From the NCBI GenBank assembly GCA_027485675.1, contig JAIXQP010000025.1, positions 186,001 through 250,000 on the forward strand: a stretch of 64,000 nucleotides of DNA. The letters are read 5' to 3'. Below the pieces are notes generated by a model. That model searched no databases. It was not told the DNA's origin and worked only from the letters and a program-made list of their open reading frames with translations. Positions 34,922 through 46,110 of the stretch are shown here, piece by piece. Source of the stretch: Terriglobales bacterium (lineage in GTDB: Bacteria; Acidobacteriota; Terriglobia; Bryobacterales; Bryobacteraceae). A program made the translations under genes and the position numbers. Within the stretch, counting starts at the first letter, position 1. Every line of letters starts with the position of its first letter.

Positions 34922-37900
34922 ATGAAGATGCCTGCGCAACGCTGGTCTTCCTTAGCAGTTTTGTGTTATGCCCTAGCGCTACCCGGCCTGGCCCAGCTCG
35001 CCAGCAATACGTCGATCGTCGGCAATGTTGCCGATGCCACGGGCGCAACCATCGCCGGAGCGCAAGTCACCGCTCTCAATCAGCTCACCGGCGAAACCGT
35101 CAACACCACCTCAAATGACAGTGGTAACTACGAGTTCCAGTTTCTCAAGGCAGGCGTCTACACCGTCACCGTCCAGAAGTCCGGTTTCAGCACCACCGCC
35201 ACCAAGGACATCAACCTGTCCGCCAACCAGACCGTCCGTTCCGACTTCGCTCTGAAAGTCGGCTCCGTCGATACCCGCGTTGAAGTCACCGCTGACATTC
35301 CGCCCATCAAGACGGACGAAGCTTCGATGAACGAAGTCATCTCCACCAAGAGCACCGCGGAACTGCCGCTCAACGGCCGCAACCCGATGCGCCTCGCCAT
35401 CACCACTCCCGGCGTCATTTTCGGCGCCCGCGGTACCAGCAACCCCGGCGGCGGCGAAGCTTACATCGGCGCGGGTCTGCGCGAAATCACGAATAGTGTC
35501 TCGCTCGACGGTGTGAGCATCATGTCGAACCTCATCACCACGACGACCCTGCGTCCTTCGGTCGACGCCGTCGCCGAAGTGCAGGTCCAGACCGGCACCT
35601 ACCCCGCGCAGTACGGCGGCTACCTCGGTGTTCAGGTCAACATGGTCACCAAGTCGGGCTCGAACAACTTCCACGGCGCGGCCTATGAATTCCTGCGCAA
35701 TCAGGTTCTCGATGCCAAGCCGTTCTTTCTCGCCCAGGGCCGCAGTAAGCCCCCGCTGCGCCAGAACCAGTTCGGCGTCCAGTTCAACGGCCCCGTGGTG
35801 ATCCCGAAACTCTACAACGGCAAGAACAAGACCTTCTTTATGTTTGGCTGGGAAGAGCTTCGCCTGGTCTCGCAGACTCCGGTCATCGACAGCGTCTTCA
35901 CGCCGCTGATGCGCCAGGGCAACTTCAGCGAAACCACCACCATCGCTCGCGACCCGCAAACCGGCAATCCGTTCCCGGGCAACATCGTCCCGTCGAACCG
36001 CATCGCTCCCCAAGCCACCCGCTCTCTAGCTTACATGCCGCTCCCTAACGGACCCGGCTTGCTCCAGAACTACAACACCAACGTCGCCGCTAACAACACG
36101 GGTCGCCAGTATGTCGGCCGTCTCGACCAGTCCATCGGCGAAAACAACCGCTTTTTCTTCCGGTATGTGACGAACTCCACGCTGCTGTTCAACGAGAACT
36201 CGAACCCCTTCAACGGGTCCGAACAGCCCGTCGGCGACCGCAACTACGTTATCGGCTACACCAAGATTTTCAGTTCCTCCATCGTGAACGACTTCCGCTA
36301 CGGCGATCAGCGGACCACCATCGATGCCCTGAACTTCTTTACCCCGGGCAAACGGTTCCCGGCCACCGCTGGCACGGATCTGGGTATCCCCGGCTTCACC
36401 ACTTCGGCGGAAAACCCCGGCCTTCCCTCGCTCGGTATCGCGAACTACATGGCCATCGGTGGTCAGAACATGAGCTCGACGAACTGGTTCCAGCAGGACG
36501 CTACGCACCAGGTCTCGAACACCACCAGCGTTCTCAAGTCGGCGCACAACATTGCCTTCGGCGTCGATAGCCGCAAGGTCGTCACCAACCGCACGGCGAA
36601 CAACAACCCCCGCGGCGGCTTCGGCTTCAACGGCCAGCTCACCGGCTATGCCCCCGCCGACTTCATGCTCGGCCTGCCCCAGAACATCACCACCCCCGGT
36701 CCGCTGTTCCCCGGTGGCGGTCAGCAGTGGCGTCATGGCTTCTTCGTGCAGGATAAGTGGCAGGTTTCGAACCGCCTCACCCTCACCCTCGGCATCCGTT
36801 ACGAACTCCCGATCGTGCCCCAGTCCACCACGGGCAACGGCACCATCCTGAATCCGGAGCAGACCGCCTTCATTCCCGGCACCGTGCCGTCGAAGATCCC
36901 CTACCACCAGGCGGACCGCAACAACTTCGCGCCACGCTTCGGCTTTGCCTACCGCATGCCGTCGAAGTTCGTCATCCGCGGCGGCTTCGGGCTCTACTAC
37001 AACCCCAACCAGATGAACTCCTTCACTCTGGCCACGACGAACCCCCCGTTCTCGACCATCTTCACCTTCAACAACTCGCTCGTGAATGGGATCCTGCCGT
37101 CGAACGCCTTGACCCTGTCGAACCCGCTGCCCGCCACCGGCGGTTCGGTGTCCGCCCGGCCCAACGCGTTTCACATCAGCCCTTACCTCCCGAACGGCTC
37201 AATGAACCAGTGGAGCCTCAGCATCGAGCGTGGCCTCTGGCGCAGCGCCGGCATCGCGGTGGAGTATCTCGGCAACTACGCCTACCACCTCGATCGGAGC
37301 TTCTTCCTGAACACCCCCCGTCCGGGCCCGGGCGCCATCAACGATCGCCGCCCGAATCCCCGCTTCGCCGTCATCCGTCAGATCACCAACGACCTGAACT
37401 CGAAGTACAACGGCATGAGCGTCGTTTATCGCCAGAATGGCTTTAAGGGTCTTACCACCCTCTTTAGCTACACCTTCTCGAAGGTCCTCGACGTCTCCAC
37501 CGACTCCAACAGCGGTTCGAACGTCATGGATCCCTTCAACTGGCGCCTCGACTACGGCCTCGCCAACTGGGACGTCCGCCATCGGACGGTAGCCAGCTAC
37601 AACTACGAACTGCCCTTCTTCGCCAACTCCTCGAGCAAGCTCCTCAAGAACACGCTCGGCGGCTGGCAGATGAACGGCATTACCACCATCCAGTCCGGTC
37701 AGCCGTTCGGCTCGGTGCTCGCCACGGACCGCGCCAACGTCGGCCAGGGTACGCAGCGCGCTAACCTCTCCGGCACGCCCATCACGGTGAACTGCGGTAG
37801 CGGCAAGCTTGTGAACTGCGTGAACATCAGCGGCTTCGCTCTTCCCGCCGAGTTCACCTATGGCAACTCGCCCCGCAACTTCTTGCGCGGCCCCGGTCTC

Positions 37901-38110
37901 GTCAACTTCGACTGGAGCCTCTTCAAGAATTTCACGATCACCGACAACTTGAAGCTCCAGTTCCGTTGGGAGACCTTCAACACGCTCAACCATCCGAACT
38001 TCGGCCTCCCCAACACAAGCTTCGTTGTGGGCGCCACCAACTTCGGCAACATCACCGGCACCGCCACCAACATGCGCCAGCAGCAGTTTGGTTTGAAGTT
38101 CCTCTTCTAA
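34922..38110 (+). CDS. Oar-like TonB-dependent receptor with carboxypeptidase-regulatory domain
   Basis: Outer-membrane receptor of 1062 residues of the large acidobacterial Oar type. A signal peptide (to about residue 23, ALPGLAQ) is followed by a CarboxypepD_reg domain ([22 protein letters not shown], about 27-110), a TonB plug-like region ([19 protein letters not shown], near 225) and a long beta-barrel ending in QFGLKFLF with terminal Phe. Such receptors probably import oligosaccharides or other large substrates but the cargo is unknown. Codon choice is more even and A/T-tolerant than that of neighbours, and the strong ribosome site and terminator suggest high expression. Confidence 0.9.
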   Translation: MKMPAQRWSSLAVLCYALALPGLAQLASNTSIVGNVADATGATIAGAQVTALNQLTGETVNTTSNDSGNYEFQFLKAGVYTVTVQKSGFSTTATKDINLSANQTVRSDFALKVGSVDTRVEVTADIPPIKTDEASMNEVISTKSTAELPLNGRNPMRLAITTPGVIFGARGTSNPGGGEAYIGAGLREITNSVSLDGVSIMSNLITTTTLRPSVDAVAEVQVQTGTYPAQYGGYLGVQVNMVTKSGSNNFHGAAYEFLRNQVLDAKPFFLAQGRSKPPLRQNQFGVQFNGPVVIPKLYNGKNKTFFMFGWEELRLVSQTPVIDSVFTPLMRQGNFSETTTIARDPQTGNPFPGNIVPSNRIAPQATRSLAYMPLPNGPGLLQNYNTNVAANNTGRQYVGRLDQSIGENNRFFFRYVTNSTLLFNENSNPFNGSEQPVGDRNYVIGYTKIFSSSIVNDFRYGDQRTTIDALNFFTPGKRFPATAGTDLGIPGFTTSAENPGLPSLGIANYMAIGGQNMSSTNWFQQDATHQVSNTTSVLKSAHNIAFGVDSRKVVTNRTANNNPRGGFGFNGQLTGYAPADFMLGLPQNITTPGPLFPGGGQQWRHGFFVQDKWQVSNRLTLTLGIRYELPIVPQSTTGNGTILNPEQTAFIPGTVPSKIPYHQADRNNFAPRFGFAYRMPSKFVIRGGFGLYYNPNQMNSFTLATTNPPFSTIFTFNNSLVNGILPSNALTLSNPLPATGGSVSARPNAFHISPYLPNGSMNQWSLSIERGLWRSAGIAVEYLGNYAYHLDRSFFLNTPRPGPGAINDRRPNPRFAVIRQITNDLNSKYNGMSVVYRQNGFKGLTTLFSYTFSKVLDVSTDSNSGSNVMDPFNWRLDYGLANWDVRHRTVASYNYELPFFANSSSKLLKNTLGGWQMNGITTIQSGQPFGSVLATDRANVGQGTQRANLSGTPITVNCGSGKLVNCVNISGFALPAEFTYGNSPRNFLRGPGLVNFDWSLFKNFTITDNLKLQFRWETFNTLNHPNFGLPNTSFVVGATNFGNITGTATNMRQQQFGLKFLF

Positions 38111-38134
38111 CGAACCGCTCCGGTGTACTAACTG

Positions 38135-38168
38135 AAAGGGCCTCCCCACCGGGGGAGGCCTTTTTCTT
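38135..38168 (+). terminator. Rho-independent terminator after the TonB receptor
   Basis: GGCCTCCCC at 38139-38147 pairs with GGGGAGGCC at 38152-38160 around an ACCG loop, flanked by AAAG and a TTTTTC run. This is the clearest intrinsic terminator in the window, 25 bases after the receptor stop. Confidence 0.93.
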
Positions 38169-38223
38169 TCAGGACTGCAAACGGATCGCCGATAAGCTAA
38201 CTTGGTACGACGACCGACAAACC

Positions 38224-40299
38224 ATGCCCTTAGCAAGCCACTTGATCGCACGGCTAGCGGGCGCCGCGGCCCTGGCAGCGTTGCTCCTGGGTGGCTACTT
38301 TCTCCTGAGGGATCAACTGCCGGTTGACCGCGATCGCGTTTTCCGCGTCGGGTATGGATCGCTGCCGCCGGCCATGACGGTCTCCGCCGATGGCCAACCC
38401 GATGGCCCGGTTCCGGAGGGAATCCGCGAAGCAGCGGCCAATCTCGGTCTGTCTCTCGAATGGGTACCGGTCAACGGCTCGCCAGAGGAAGCGCTCTCCG
38501 GCGGAAGCATCGACCTTTGGCCGCTGTTGAACGAACGCCCAAAATTCACCGGCCAGATTCACTTCAGCGCCCCCTATCTTCGGCTCGCCTACTGGGTCAT
38601 CACCCGTGACGATGCGCCGTTGCCCCCCAATTGGAAGGGACTCCGCATCGCCCGCGTCCGCGGCGGCCAAGCCCGCACCTGGAGCGAACGGATTGCCCCC
38701 GGCGCCACTGCCGTCGAAGCTCCCACTCAGGTCGCCGCCTTCGACGCCTTTTGCCGCGGCGAAGCCGACGCCGCCCTCGTCGCCGAAGGCATGAGCGACG
38801 GCGTCCTGTCGGCCAAGCCCCCCAGCTGCGGAGACCGCCGCATCGGCCTGCACACCCATCCGGATTGGCTCCTGCTGTTCGGCATCGCCGCCAACCGCGC
38901 CGATCGCCAGGCCGTCCGCGCCGCCGAGCGTCTCCGCGAGGAGTTCGGCCGCATGACCCGCAGCGGGCGCTTCGCCTCCATCACCTTCAACTGGGGGCTG
39001 GTCACCTCGAGCCAGCTCTTCACCATCTCGGAATATCTGGAGTCCGGCCGCCGCACCCGCGAACTCTGGTACGGCATGGTCATGCTGGGCCTCGTCTGCC
39101 TCCTCCTGGCCTGGCAAACGCTCCGCCTCCGCCGCGCCCGCCAGGCCGCCGAATGCGCCAATCGCGCTAAATCCGCCTTCCTGGCCAACATGAGCCATGA
39201 GATTCGCACCCCCATGAACGGGGTCCTCGGCATGGCCGATCTCCTGCGCCAGACCAGCCTCACCGTCGAACAACGCGAACTGGCCACCACGATTAGCGAA
39301 TCGGGCGAGGCCCTGCTCGAACTCCTCAATGAGATTCTCGATCTGGCCAAGGTCGAAGCCGGCAAACTCGAACTGCGCCTCGCTCCGGTCTCGCTCTCCG
39401 CCCAGCTCCACGAAGTCGAGCGGCTGTTCCGCGCCCGCGCCCTCGAAAAGGGTCTGCGTCTCCGTCTGGGCGAACTCCCGGAGGACCCGCTCCTGGTGCT
39501 GGCCGATGAACTCCGCCTCCGCCAGATTCTCGTCAATCTCGTCAGCAACGCCGTGAAGTTCACGGATCAGGGCGAGGTTACCATCGACCTCAAAATCGAG
39601 CGCAAAGCCCCACACCAGCTCACAGCCCTATTCAGCATCACCGACACCGGGATCGGCATCTCGCCCGCCGATCAGGATCGCCTCTTTGAAGTGTTCACGC
39701 AGGCCGAAGACAAGGGCGCCAGCACTCGCGGCGGCTCCGGCCTGGGCCTGGCCATCTCCCGGCGGCTCGCCGAACTCATGGGGGGCTACGTGACGCTGCG
39801 TTCCCGCCTGGGCGAGGGCTCCACGTTCATCGTCTCCATTCCGTTCCTCCGCTCCGCTGCCGCCAAATCCACCGCGGCTAAGCCCGCGCCCTCCGGCAGC
39901 GCCTCGGCCCGCGTCCTCGTCGTCGAGGATAATCCCGTCAACCGCCGCGTGCTCGAGCTCATGCTGAAGAAGCTGGGCTGTGAGACCACGCTCGTCAACT
40001 CCGGCGAAGAAGCGCTGGCGATCACCACCTCTCGGGCCTTTGATCTCATCCTCATGGACTGGCAGATGCCCGGCATGGATGGTATCGCCACCGCCCGGGC
40101 TCTGCAGCAACGCTGGACCGAAAGCGAACGGGTGCCCATCATCGCCATCACCGCGAACGCCATGCAAGGGGATCGCGAGATCTGCCTCGCCGCCGGCATG
40201 GCGGACTACCTCACCAAACCGGTCGACCTCGTCAGCCTCAGCGCCGCCATTGAACGTTGGGCGCCTACCAGTGCATTACCTGCCCGCCATCCACGTTGA
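38224..40299 (+). CDS. Hybrid sensor histidine kinase with periplasmic solute-binding domain
   Basis: BvgS/EvgS-like kinase of 691 residues from the ATG at 38224. A membrane segment (about 8-25) precedes a family 3 solute-binding domain in the periplasm (about 37-265), a second segment (about 280-300), the phosphoacceptor box [14 protein letters not shown] (about 325), an ATPase domain ([26 protein letters not shown]) and a receiver ([12 protein letters not shown], Asp in [10 protein letters not shown], about 615). It probably senses an amino-acid-like ligand. No cognate output regulator is adjacent. Its 3' end overlaps the convergent SDR gene by 35 bases. Confidence 0.9.
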   Translation: MPLASHLIARLAGAAALAALLLGGYFLLRDQLPVDRDRVFRVGYGSLPPAMTVSADGQPDGPVPEGIREAAANLGLSLEWVPVNGSPEEALSGGSIDLWPLLNERPKFTGQIHFSAPYLRLAYWVITRDDAPLPPNWKGLRIARVRGGQARTWSERIAPGATAVEAPTQVAAFDAFCRGEADAALVAEGMSDGVLSAKPPSCGDRRIGLHTHPDWLLLFGIAANRADRQAVRAAERLREEFGRMTRSGRFASITFNWGLVTSSQLFTISEYLESGRRTRELWYGMVMLGLVCLLLAWQTLRLRRARQAAECANRAKSAFLANMSHEIRTPMNGVLGMADLLRQTSLTVEQRELATTISESGEALLELLNEILDLAKVEAGKLELRLAPVSLSAQLHEVERLFRARALEKGLRLRLGELPEDPLLVLADELRLRQILVNLVSNAVKFTDQGEVTIDLKIERKAPHQLTALFSITDTGIGISPADQDRLFEVFTQAEDKGASTRGGSGLGLAISRRLAELMGGYVTLRSRLGEGSTFIVSIPFLRSAAAKSTAAKPAPSGSASARVLVVEDNPVNRRVLELMLKKLGCETTLVNSGEEALAITTSRAFDLILMDWQMPGMDGIATARALQQRWTESERVPIIAITANAMQGDREICLAAGMADYLTKPVDLVSLSAAIERWAPTSALPARHPR

Positions 40300-41020
40300 T
40301 CGTCTGTCCGGTCACGGACGAAGATCGCGCCGACGAGAGAAACGCTACCATATCGGCAATCTCGGCCGGCTCCTGCCATCGCCCTAACGGCGCCACGGCC
40401 TTCACCTTGTCCCCCGCCCACTCCTCGTACGTCCGCCGCTGCCCCTCCGGCTGCTGATCGTGCCACGCCTGCCACACCGCCCGGTTCAGCGGCGTCTTCA
40501 CCATCCCCGGATTCACCGTATTCACCCGCACTCCATACCCCGCCAGATCCTTCGCCAGACACTGCGCAAAATTGATGTTCGCCGCCTTGCTCGCCGAGTA
40601 CGGCGGATCCGTCTGCGAACCGATCTGTCCCGCCACCGACGCGATAAACACCATGGTCCCCGCGCGCCGCTCCATCATCCCCGGCGCTAGCACCTGCGCC
40701 ACGTTCACCATGCCCATGATGTTCACGTCCAGCACCCGCGCCCAGTCCCCCGGCTCCAGGTTCAAGAACGGAAATCCGAACTTGCCGGAGCCCATCGCCG
40801 CCGCATGCACCAAGTGCCGCACCGGGCCGTAGTTCGCCTCGGTCTCGCGTAGCGCCTCGCGCACGCTCTCAAGCGAACTCACGTCCACGCTCCGCGGCCC
40901 CTGCCGGTCCCACACCGCCACCCGGCATCCCTCGCGCTCGAGCGCCTCCACGCACGCCCGGCCAATCCCGCTCGCCCCGCCCGTCACCACCGCCACGTTG
41001 TCTCGCAGTTCCAGATCCAT
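40265..41020 (-). CDS. Short-chain dehydrogenase/reductase
   Basis: Classical SDR of 251 residues. [10 protein letters not shown] binds NAD(P), the catalytic Ser lies in [11 protein letters not shown] and the YxxxK in YSASK, followed by the [12 protein letters not shown] segment and a C-terminal [14 protein letters not shown]. An Asp at the end of beta2 (VAVWDRQG) favours NAD over NADP. The start is the ATG at 41020, 14 bases after the patatin gene; the longer frame to 41254 runs into that gene. It is last in the sigma-headed array. Substrate unknown. Confidence 0.92.
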   Translation of the reverse strand: MDLELRDNVAVVTGGASGIGRACVEALEREGCRVAVWDRQGPRSVDVSSLESVREALRETEANYGPVRHLVHAAAMGSGKFGFPFLNLEPGDWARVLDVNIMGMVNVAQVLAPGMMERRAGTMVFIASVAGQIGSQTDPPYSASKAANINFAQCLAKDLAGYGVRVNTVNPGMVKTPLNRAVWQAWHDQQPEGQRRTYEEWAGDKVKAVAPLGRWQEPAEIADMVAFLSSARSSSVTGQTINVDGGQVMHW

Positions 41021-41034
41021 CGCGCCAGCATATC

Positions 41035-43545
41035 TTACGGCGGACACTCGCAGCCCGCCCGGCCCAACGCCTTCGTTAACCGGCACCAGCCCGCCCGGAA
41101 CTCCTCCGTCTCCGTGATCACGGCCCGCAACTTCTCCGGCGCCGCCTCCGCCCGGCACCCGTAGCTCTGTCGCAGCGCTTTCACCACATCCTGCCCGCGA
41201 AACACCTCTTTGCCCGAGCTCGTGCTCACTGCAATGTAGGGCTGCAACATCCAATGGGTCCCAAACGAGCCGGAGGTCCGCAGCGCCAGCGGCATCGCCA
41301 CCATGTGAAACCGCACGCCGGGCAACTGCCGCGCCAACTCGATATTCAACTGCCCGGCAAACTGCGCCCCCGCCCCCATCGCCGACCCGATTCCCCGGTC
41401 CTGGCTAAACGTCTCGCTCACCCCGGAAGCCTCGATCACCACCACATGGATCTCCGGCGGGGCAGGGCACGCCGCCTGCTCCGCCCGCAGTGCGAACAGC
41501 AGCATCTCCAGGCCCCGGTTGTCCGCCGCGCCCCCGTCCGTCACCCAGTACCGCGTCTGCTCGCCCACGTCCACCGCGGCATTCGAGAACACCGGCGGAA
41601 AGTTCGCGCTCAGCGCCGCCGCATCCTCCAGCCGCGTGGCCGGATCATCCACCAGCACCGGCAGCGGCTCTTTCGGTACAAAGGGCAGCTCCGTCCGCGG
41701 AAACGCCCCCCGCAGCGCCAGATTCGTCAGCACCAGCCGGCCCCCCGCCACGTCCGATTTCGTCTCCCCAAACCGCTCGGACGCCAACCGCCTCAGCCGG
41801 AGATCCGGATGCCCCGCCTCCCGCCGGAATCGCCCGGCCAGCGTCGTGTTCAGGATCAGTCCAAAGTCGCCGACCTGCCCCATCGTCTGTCTCTCCTGGA
41901 GCTCCCACCGTCGCCGAAAGCTCTCCGCCAACAGAATCCCCAACCGTCCGCCCTTCACCATCCGCCACTCGGACGCTCGCTCAATCACATCGGCGATGAA
42001 CGGCTCGCGCATCGTCTTGTGAAACCGGTCCCACGGCGCCGCATCCGGCCGCAGCAACTCCCGCCGCTTCCCGGCATAGTACGCCAACGCCGCCGACCCG
42101 CCCGATACCCCGCTCCCCGCCACAATCGCGCCCTCTGGCGCGCGCTGCGTGATCCCTTCAAGCACCGCCGCCGTAAACAGCGCCGCCCGCGTTCCCCCGC
42201 CGGACGCCGCCACCACGATCCGCGGCCCGCCCCCACATCCCACGAGCGCCGCCAGCTTCTTCCCCTGGCCCGACTCCGCCGCCGCCTCCAAGCCCGGAAT
42301 CTGCGTCTGCCGGCTCAACGCCCACGCGCCGCCGCCCAGCAGCGCCGCCACCAGCAGGCCAATCGCCGCGAAGTACTGGCTCAGCCGCCGGTCGATCTGC
42401 CGGGGCTTCGGCTCGGCCTTGCCGCCGGGGTTCCCCGTCGCCGCCAGATGCACAAAGAGATCGCGGAACGCCCAGGCTTCGAAATATGGCTCGGCCGGCT
42501 TCGCCGGATTCGGCCGGTACGCCACAAAGCGGCCGAGCCCGTGCAGCGCCAGCGTCCGCTGGTCCGGCGGCACCTTCGTGACCTCCGGCCCGGCGTACGG
42601 ATACGGAATTTCGCACGCCTCCTCCGCCCCGCTCCGCAGCAGCGCCAACAGCTCCGCTCCCGCCAGGCGCTCCATCCAGTAGTCGTACCACCACGTCAAC
42701 GCGTAGGCGAAGCCCAAGTACAGCAGGATCTCCAGCCGCTCCGCGCCGTCGAAAATCGTGGTGACGTACGACACCTCCGCAATCCGCGCCGCGCCCAACG
42801 CAATCAACAACAGCGAAACCCCCAACGCCGCGTTCCGGAAAAATCGCGCCGTCAGAGTCCGCAGCATCGCGTAGAGCCGCTCATTCAACGCCGTGAACAC
42901 CACCAGCAGCCCCATCGCCCCCAACACCGTCGCGCCCGCCAGAAACGTGTACGCGGGCGGCGCCAGCAACACCGCAATCGCCGCCGGCAACAGCAGCAAC
43001 AGCGCACTGCCGAACAACCCCGTGATCACCTGCCACAGCAACGACCGCCCCACCGCCGCGGCCCGCCCTCGCGATTGAAACAGCTCCGTCACCACCAACC
43101 CCTGCCGGTACGTCGATCCCTCGGCGAGCGGCGCCATCAGACTTCGCGCCAGCCGCGCCGCCAGCAACAGCGCCACCCCCACCACCGCCGTCACCGGAAT
43201 CAACAGATGCCGGTAGATCCCGCCATCCCCCGGCGCCGCATCCGCCCCAAGAATCCAAACTCCCGCGCCGATCAATCCCAGCACCGCCACCTGCACCAAC
43301 AGCAAGTGCCGCCCCGCTTGCCGAAAGATCGTCCACGCCGCCAGCCCTACCAGGCCGCCCACCGCCAGGTGCCACCCGAGCGACGGCATCCCGGTCCACA
43401 GCGCCGCCGCCACCAGGCTCGGCCACACCAACGCATCCGCATTGTGGCCGTCCGCGCCCATCCGCTGCCAGCGGATATCCGCAAACCGCATCCAGTCATC
43501 GAGAGCATTGGCCCACCGGCGCAAAATACCGATCATGGTGGCCAA
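41035..43545 (-). CDS. Membrane-anchored patatin-like phospholipase
   Basis: Protein of 836 residues with two parts. Residues 40-300 hold about seven hydrophobic segments and a further one lies near 395-415. The C-terminal half is patatin-like: the oxyanion loop ASGGGTRAA, nucleophile elbow GSGVSGGSA (Ser near residue 485), and the catalytic Asp in VTDGGAADNRG. Ordinary bacterial patatins are soluble or secreted and 300-400 residues long, so the polytopic membrane domain is unusual. Likely a membrane lipid acyl hydrolase. It is seventh in the minus-strand array, 14 bases from each neighbour. Confidence 0.82.
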   Translation of the reverse strand: MATMIGILRRWANALDDWMRFADIRWQRMGADGHNADALVWPSLVAAALWTGMPSLGWHLAVGGLVGLAAWTIFRQAGRHLLLVQVAVLGLIGAGVWILGADAAPGDGGIYRHLLIPVTAVVGVALLLAARLARSLMAPLAEGSTYRQGLVVTELFQSRGRAAAVGRSLLWQVITGLFGSALLLLLPAAIAVLLAPPAYTFLAGATVLGAMGLLVVFTALNERLYAMLRTLTARFFRNAALGVSLLLIALGAARIAEVSYVTTIFDGAERLEILLYLGFAYALTWWYDYWMERLAGAELLALLRSGAEEACEIPYPYAGPEVTKVPPDQRTLALHGLGRFVAYRPNPAKPAEPYFEAWAFRDLFVHLAATGNPGGKAEPKPRQIDRRLSQYFAAIGLLVAALLGGGAWALSRQTQIPGLEAAAESGQGKKLAALVGCGGGPRIVVAASGGGTRAALFTAAVLEGITQRAPEGAIVAGSGVSGGSAALAYYAGKRRELLRPDAAPWDRFHKTMREPFIADVIERASEWRMVKGGRLGILLAESFRRRWELQERQTMGQVGDFGLILNTTLAGRFRREAGHPDLRLRRLASERFGETKSDVAGGRLVLTNLALRGAFPRTELPFVPKEPLPVLVDDPATRLEDAAALSANFPPVFSNAAVDVGEQTRYWVTDGGAADNRGLEMLLFALRAEQAACPAPPEIHVVVIEASGVSETFSQDRGIGSAMGAGAQFAGQLNIELARQLPGVRFHMVAMPLALRTSGSFGTHWMLQPYIAVSTSSGKEVFRGQDVVKALRQSYGCRAEAAPEKLRAVITETEEFRAGWCRLTKALGRAGCECPP

Positions 43546-43559
43546 TCGTACTAGATGCG

Positions 43560-44786
43560 TTAGCCGCGCGCGATGGCGATGATCGCCCGGCTGAACCGGT
43601 CCACGTCCTCAAGCGACGCATAGATGTTCGGTGTCACGCGAATACACTCAAACTCGCCCGGCATCACCCGCGTCCGCACATGAATCTTGAACTTGTTCAA
43701 AAGCGTCGCCGTCAGTTGCTCCGCCCGCATCCCCGCGATGCTCAACGCCCCAATGCCGCAGGACTGCTCCGGCGCGTCCGCGTTCAACAGCGTCACCCGT
43801 TCCACCCCGCGCAACGCCCCCTCCCAACGCCGCCGCAGATACCGCAGCCGCTCCTGCTTCCGCAGCGCGCCCAGCCCCCGATGAAACGCGAGCGCATCCG
43901 CCACCGCGTTCCGCATCGCCACCGGCGCCGTGCCGATGCTCTCAAACTTCCGGATGTTCGCCTTCATCGCCGCCGGCGTGCCCACCAGCGGCCACACGCG
44001 CGGAATCAGCTCCCGCCGCATGTACAGAAAGCCGGTGCCCACCGGCGCCGTCAGCCACTTGTGCAGGCTCGTCGCGTAGAAGTCGCAGTCCAGGTCATCC
44101 CGGCGGAAGACCAAATGCGCAAACCCGTGCGCCCCATCGACGATCGAGTAAATCCCCCGCCGCCGCGCCTCCCGGCAGATCGCCCCTACCGGAAAGATCT
44201 GCCCGGTGGTGAACGTCATATGCGAAACCAGGATGGCCCGCGTCTTCGGCCCCACGTTCGCAAAGAACAAATCGAACAACTGCTGCGGATCCTTCGGAGG
44301 AGTCGGATAGGCAAACTTCTTGACGACAATCCCCTCCCGCGCCGCCCGCTGGTCCAGGCTCGCGAACATGCTCGGGTAGTCCTGTGTCGTCGTCACCACC
44401 TCGTCGCCGGGCTTCAGGTCCAGCCCCAGAATCACCGCGTGCAGCCCCTCGCTCGTGTTCCGTGTCAACGCCAGCTCTTCGGGCGAACAGCCGAACTCCC
44501 GCGCCAGCTCCTCGCGGATCACCTCCGTCTCCGGCAGCAGCAACTCGTCCACGTAGTGCGACGGCGAAAGATTCGTAACCGTCCAATACCGCTCCATCGC
44601 CTCCTGCACCACCTTCGGCGCCGGGCAGACGGACCCGTTGTTGAAGTTCAGCAGGTTGCGGTCCACGGTAAACGCCATCCGCGCCGCGAACCAGAAGTCT
44701 TCGTTCGCCGCGGCCTCCGTGGCGCTTTGCCCCTGCAGATTCCCTACCGCGGCAGCCAGCGCTCCCAGAACCAGGCGACGAGTCAT
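43560..44786 (-). CDS. Tat-exported class V aminotransferase fold PLP enzyme
   Basis: PLP-dependent enzyme of 408 residues, related to isopenicillin N epimerase and cysteine desulphurases. The N-terminus MTRRLVLGALAAAVG looks like a twin-arginine signal, so it probably folds with PLP in the cytoplasm and is exported. Motifs include the cofactor-contacting TRNTSEGLHAVI, the SHMTFTTGQIFPV stretch, the PLP-ring Asp in VDGAHGFAH and the Schiff-base Lys in TSLHKWL. The ATG at 44786 is chosen because it lies 4 bases after the ankyrin gene. Substrate unknown. Confidence 0.82.
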   Translation of the reverse strand: MTRRLVLGALAAAVGNLQGQSATEAAANEDFWFAARMAFTVDRNLLNFNNGSVCPAPKVVQEAMERYWTVTNLSPSHYVDELLLPETEVIREELAREFGCSPEELALTRNTSEGLHAVILGLDLKPGDEVVTTTQDYPSMFASLDQRAAREGIVVKKFAYPTPPKDPQQLFDLFFANVGPKTRAILVSHMTFTTGQIFPVGAICREARRRGIYSIVDGAHGFAHLVFRRDDLDCDFYATSLHKWLTAPVGTGFLYMRRELIPRVWPLVGTPAAMKANIRKFESIGTAPVAMRNAVADALAFHRGLGALRKQERLRYLRRRWEGALRGVERVTLLNADAPEQSCGIGALSIAGMRAEQLTATLLNKFKIHVRTRVMPGEFECIRVTPNIYASLEDVDRFSRAIIAIARG

Positions 44787-44790
44787 CCCC

Positions 44791-46107
44791 TCATGGTAGC
44801 TGGCGGAATGCCGCCATGGTGACGTCCGATGGTTTGTAGTTGCCGAAGCGGTAGCCCTCGGCAATCCGCATCGGCGTCCAGCCGAACTTATTCGGCCGGT
44901 CCCAGATCTCCCGCTTCGCTCCGCGCTTAGCCAGCAGCCGCACCGCGCCCGGCAGGTTCTTGTAAGCCGCGCCGTGCATCGCCGTCTCGCCGTTGTTGTC
45001 GACGGCGTTCACGTCGTTGCCCAGCTCAATCGCCACCTCAATGGCCTCCATCACCTCAGCCTCGGTGCCGGCATCTTCGCCCGGCGACCGCGTACCCAAA
45101 CCCGCCGCTGCCATCAACGGCGTCGAGCCGTCCACGTTCGGCAGCTTCGGGTCTGCGCCCAACTGCGCCAGCAGCCGCATCAGCTCGGCGTCCGCCGTCC
45201 GCGCGGCCAGAAAGAACGCGGTGCCGCCGGCGGTGTTCAGCCCGGTCATGCCCACGCCGATCTTCTTGCTCATCCGCGCGTTGATATCGGCGCCCTTGGC
45301 CACCAGCGCCTTCACGAAATCGAGACTCGTCAGGTTGCCGGAGCCGTCCGGCGCGGGGTCGTTATCGCCCAGCCCCGGTTTCCGCACCCACGTCACGGCA
45401 TGGAGCGCCGTATAGCCCGGCCCGTCCGCATTCGGATTGGCCCCGGCGTCGAGCAGCACCTTGCCCAGTTCGTAGTGCGCGTTCACGGCCGCCAGAATCA
45501 ACGCCGAAGTTCCCGTCCGCGGCGCCTTCGGCGGAGCCGCGCGGCGCCCGCCCGAGGGCGTCGTATCGTTCACCTCGGCCCCGGCTTTGAGCAGCGCCTG
45601 CACGGCGGCAATCTTGCCTTCGCGCACCGCAAACAGCAGCGGCGTATAGCCGGAGTCGAGCCGGTCGTCGACGGGCGCGCCGGCCTTCACCAGTTCCGCG
45701 ATCACGTCCGCATGGCCTTCGGCCGCCGCCCAGTGCAGCGCCGCCTGCCCCTGCTTCTTCTCCTTGGCCTTCACATCGGCGCCGGCCTTGAGCAACGCCC
45801 GCACCGCTTCCAGGCTCCCTGTCCGCGCGGCCGTCATCAACGCCGTCTCGCCCCCGGGCAGCACCGTGTTCGGATCCGCCCCGGCGGCCAGCAGCCGCGC
45901 CACCATCGCTCCATTGCCGTTCGTGCACGCCAGCGACAGCGCCGTGACGCCATAGCGATTGGCTTCCTTCACGTCCACGCCGTCGCGGATCAACCGCTCC
46001 ACCGCGACCAAATCGTCCTGATACGCCGCGCGATGCAGCGGCGTTGTCCCATCAGAAGCCGCCGCTAAGGCGCCCGCGAAAACCAATCCCAACGCCCAGC
46101 GCCGCAT
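44791..46107 (-). CDS. Secreted ankyrin-repeat protein
   Basis: Exported protein of 438 residues. A signal peptide (MRRWALGLVFAGALAAA, to about residue 18) is followed at once by ankyrin repeats (GTTPLHRAAYQDDLVAVERLI, YGVTALSLACTNGNGAMVARLL, GETALMTAARTGSLEAVRALL and so on), about nine in total and partly irregular near residues 190-230. It should bind a periplasmic or outer-membrane partner. It sits between the DUF1552 gene (3 bases) and the Tat PLP enzyme (4 bases) in the array, so its partner may be one of these exported proteins. Confidence 0.85.
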   Translation of the reverse strand: MRRWALGLVFAGALAAASDGTTPLHRAAYQDDLVAVERLIRDGVDVKEANRYGVTALSLACTNGNGAMVARLLAAGADPNTVLPGGETALMTAARTGSLEAVRALLKAGADVKAKEKKQGQAALHWAAAEGHADVIAELVKAGAPVDDRLDSGYTPLLFAVREGKIAAVQALLKAGAEVNDTTPSGGRRAAPPKAPRTGTSALILAAVNAHYELGKVLLDAGANPNADGPGYTALHAVTWVRKPGLGDNDPAPDGSGNLTSLDFVKALVAKGADINARMSKKIGVGMTGLNTAGGTAFFLAARTADAELMRLLAQLGADPKLPNVDGSTPLMAAAGLGTRSPGEDAGTEAEVMEAIEVAIELGNDVNAVDNNGETAMHGAAYKNLPGAVRLLAKRGAKREIWDRPNKFGWTPMRIAEGYRFGNYKPSDVTMAAFRQLP

Positions 46108-46110
46108 GAC

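Noticed and set aside
37966-38223. 86-codon upstream extension of the hybrid kinase
   Set aside because: It would overlap the receptor gene and cross a strong terminator; the membrane segment begins right after the ATG at 38224.
41254-43554. Very long (766 codons) plus-strand open frame opposite the patatin gene
   Set aside because: Arg/Pro/Gln-rich composition typical of a high-GC antisense shadow; the minus strand has intact patatin motifs.
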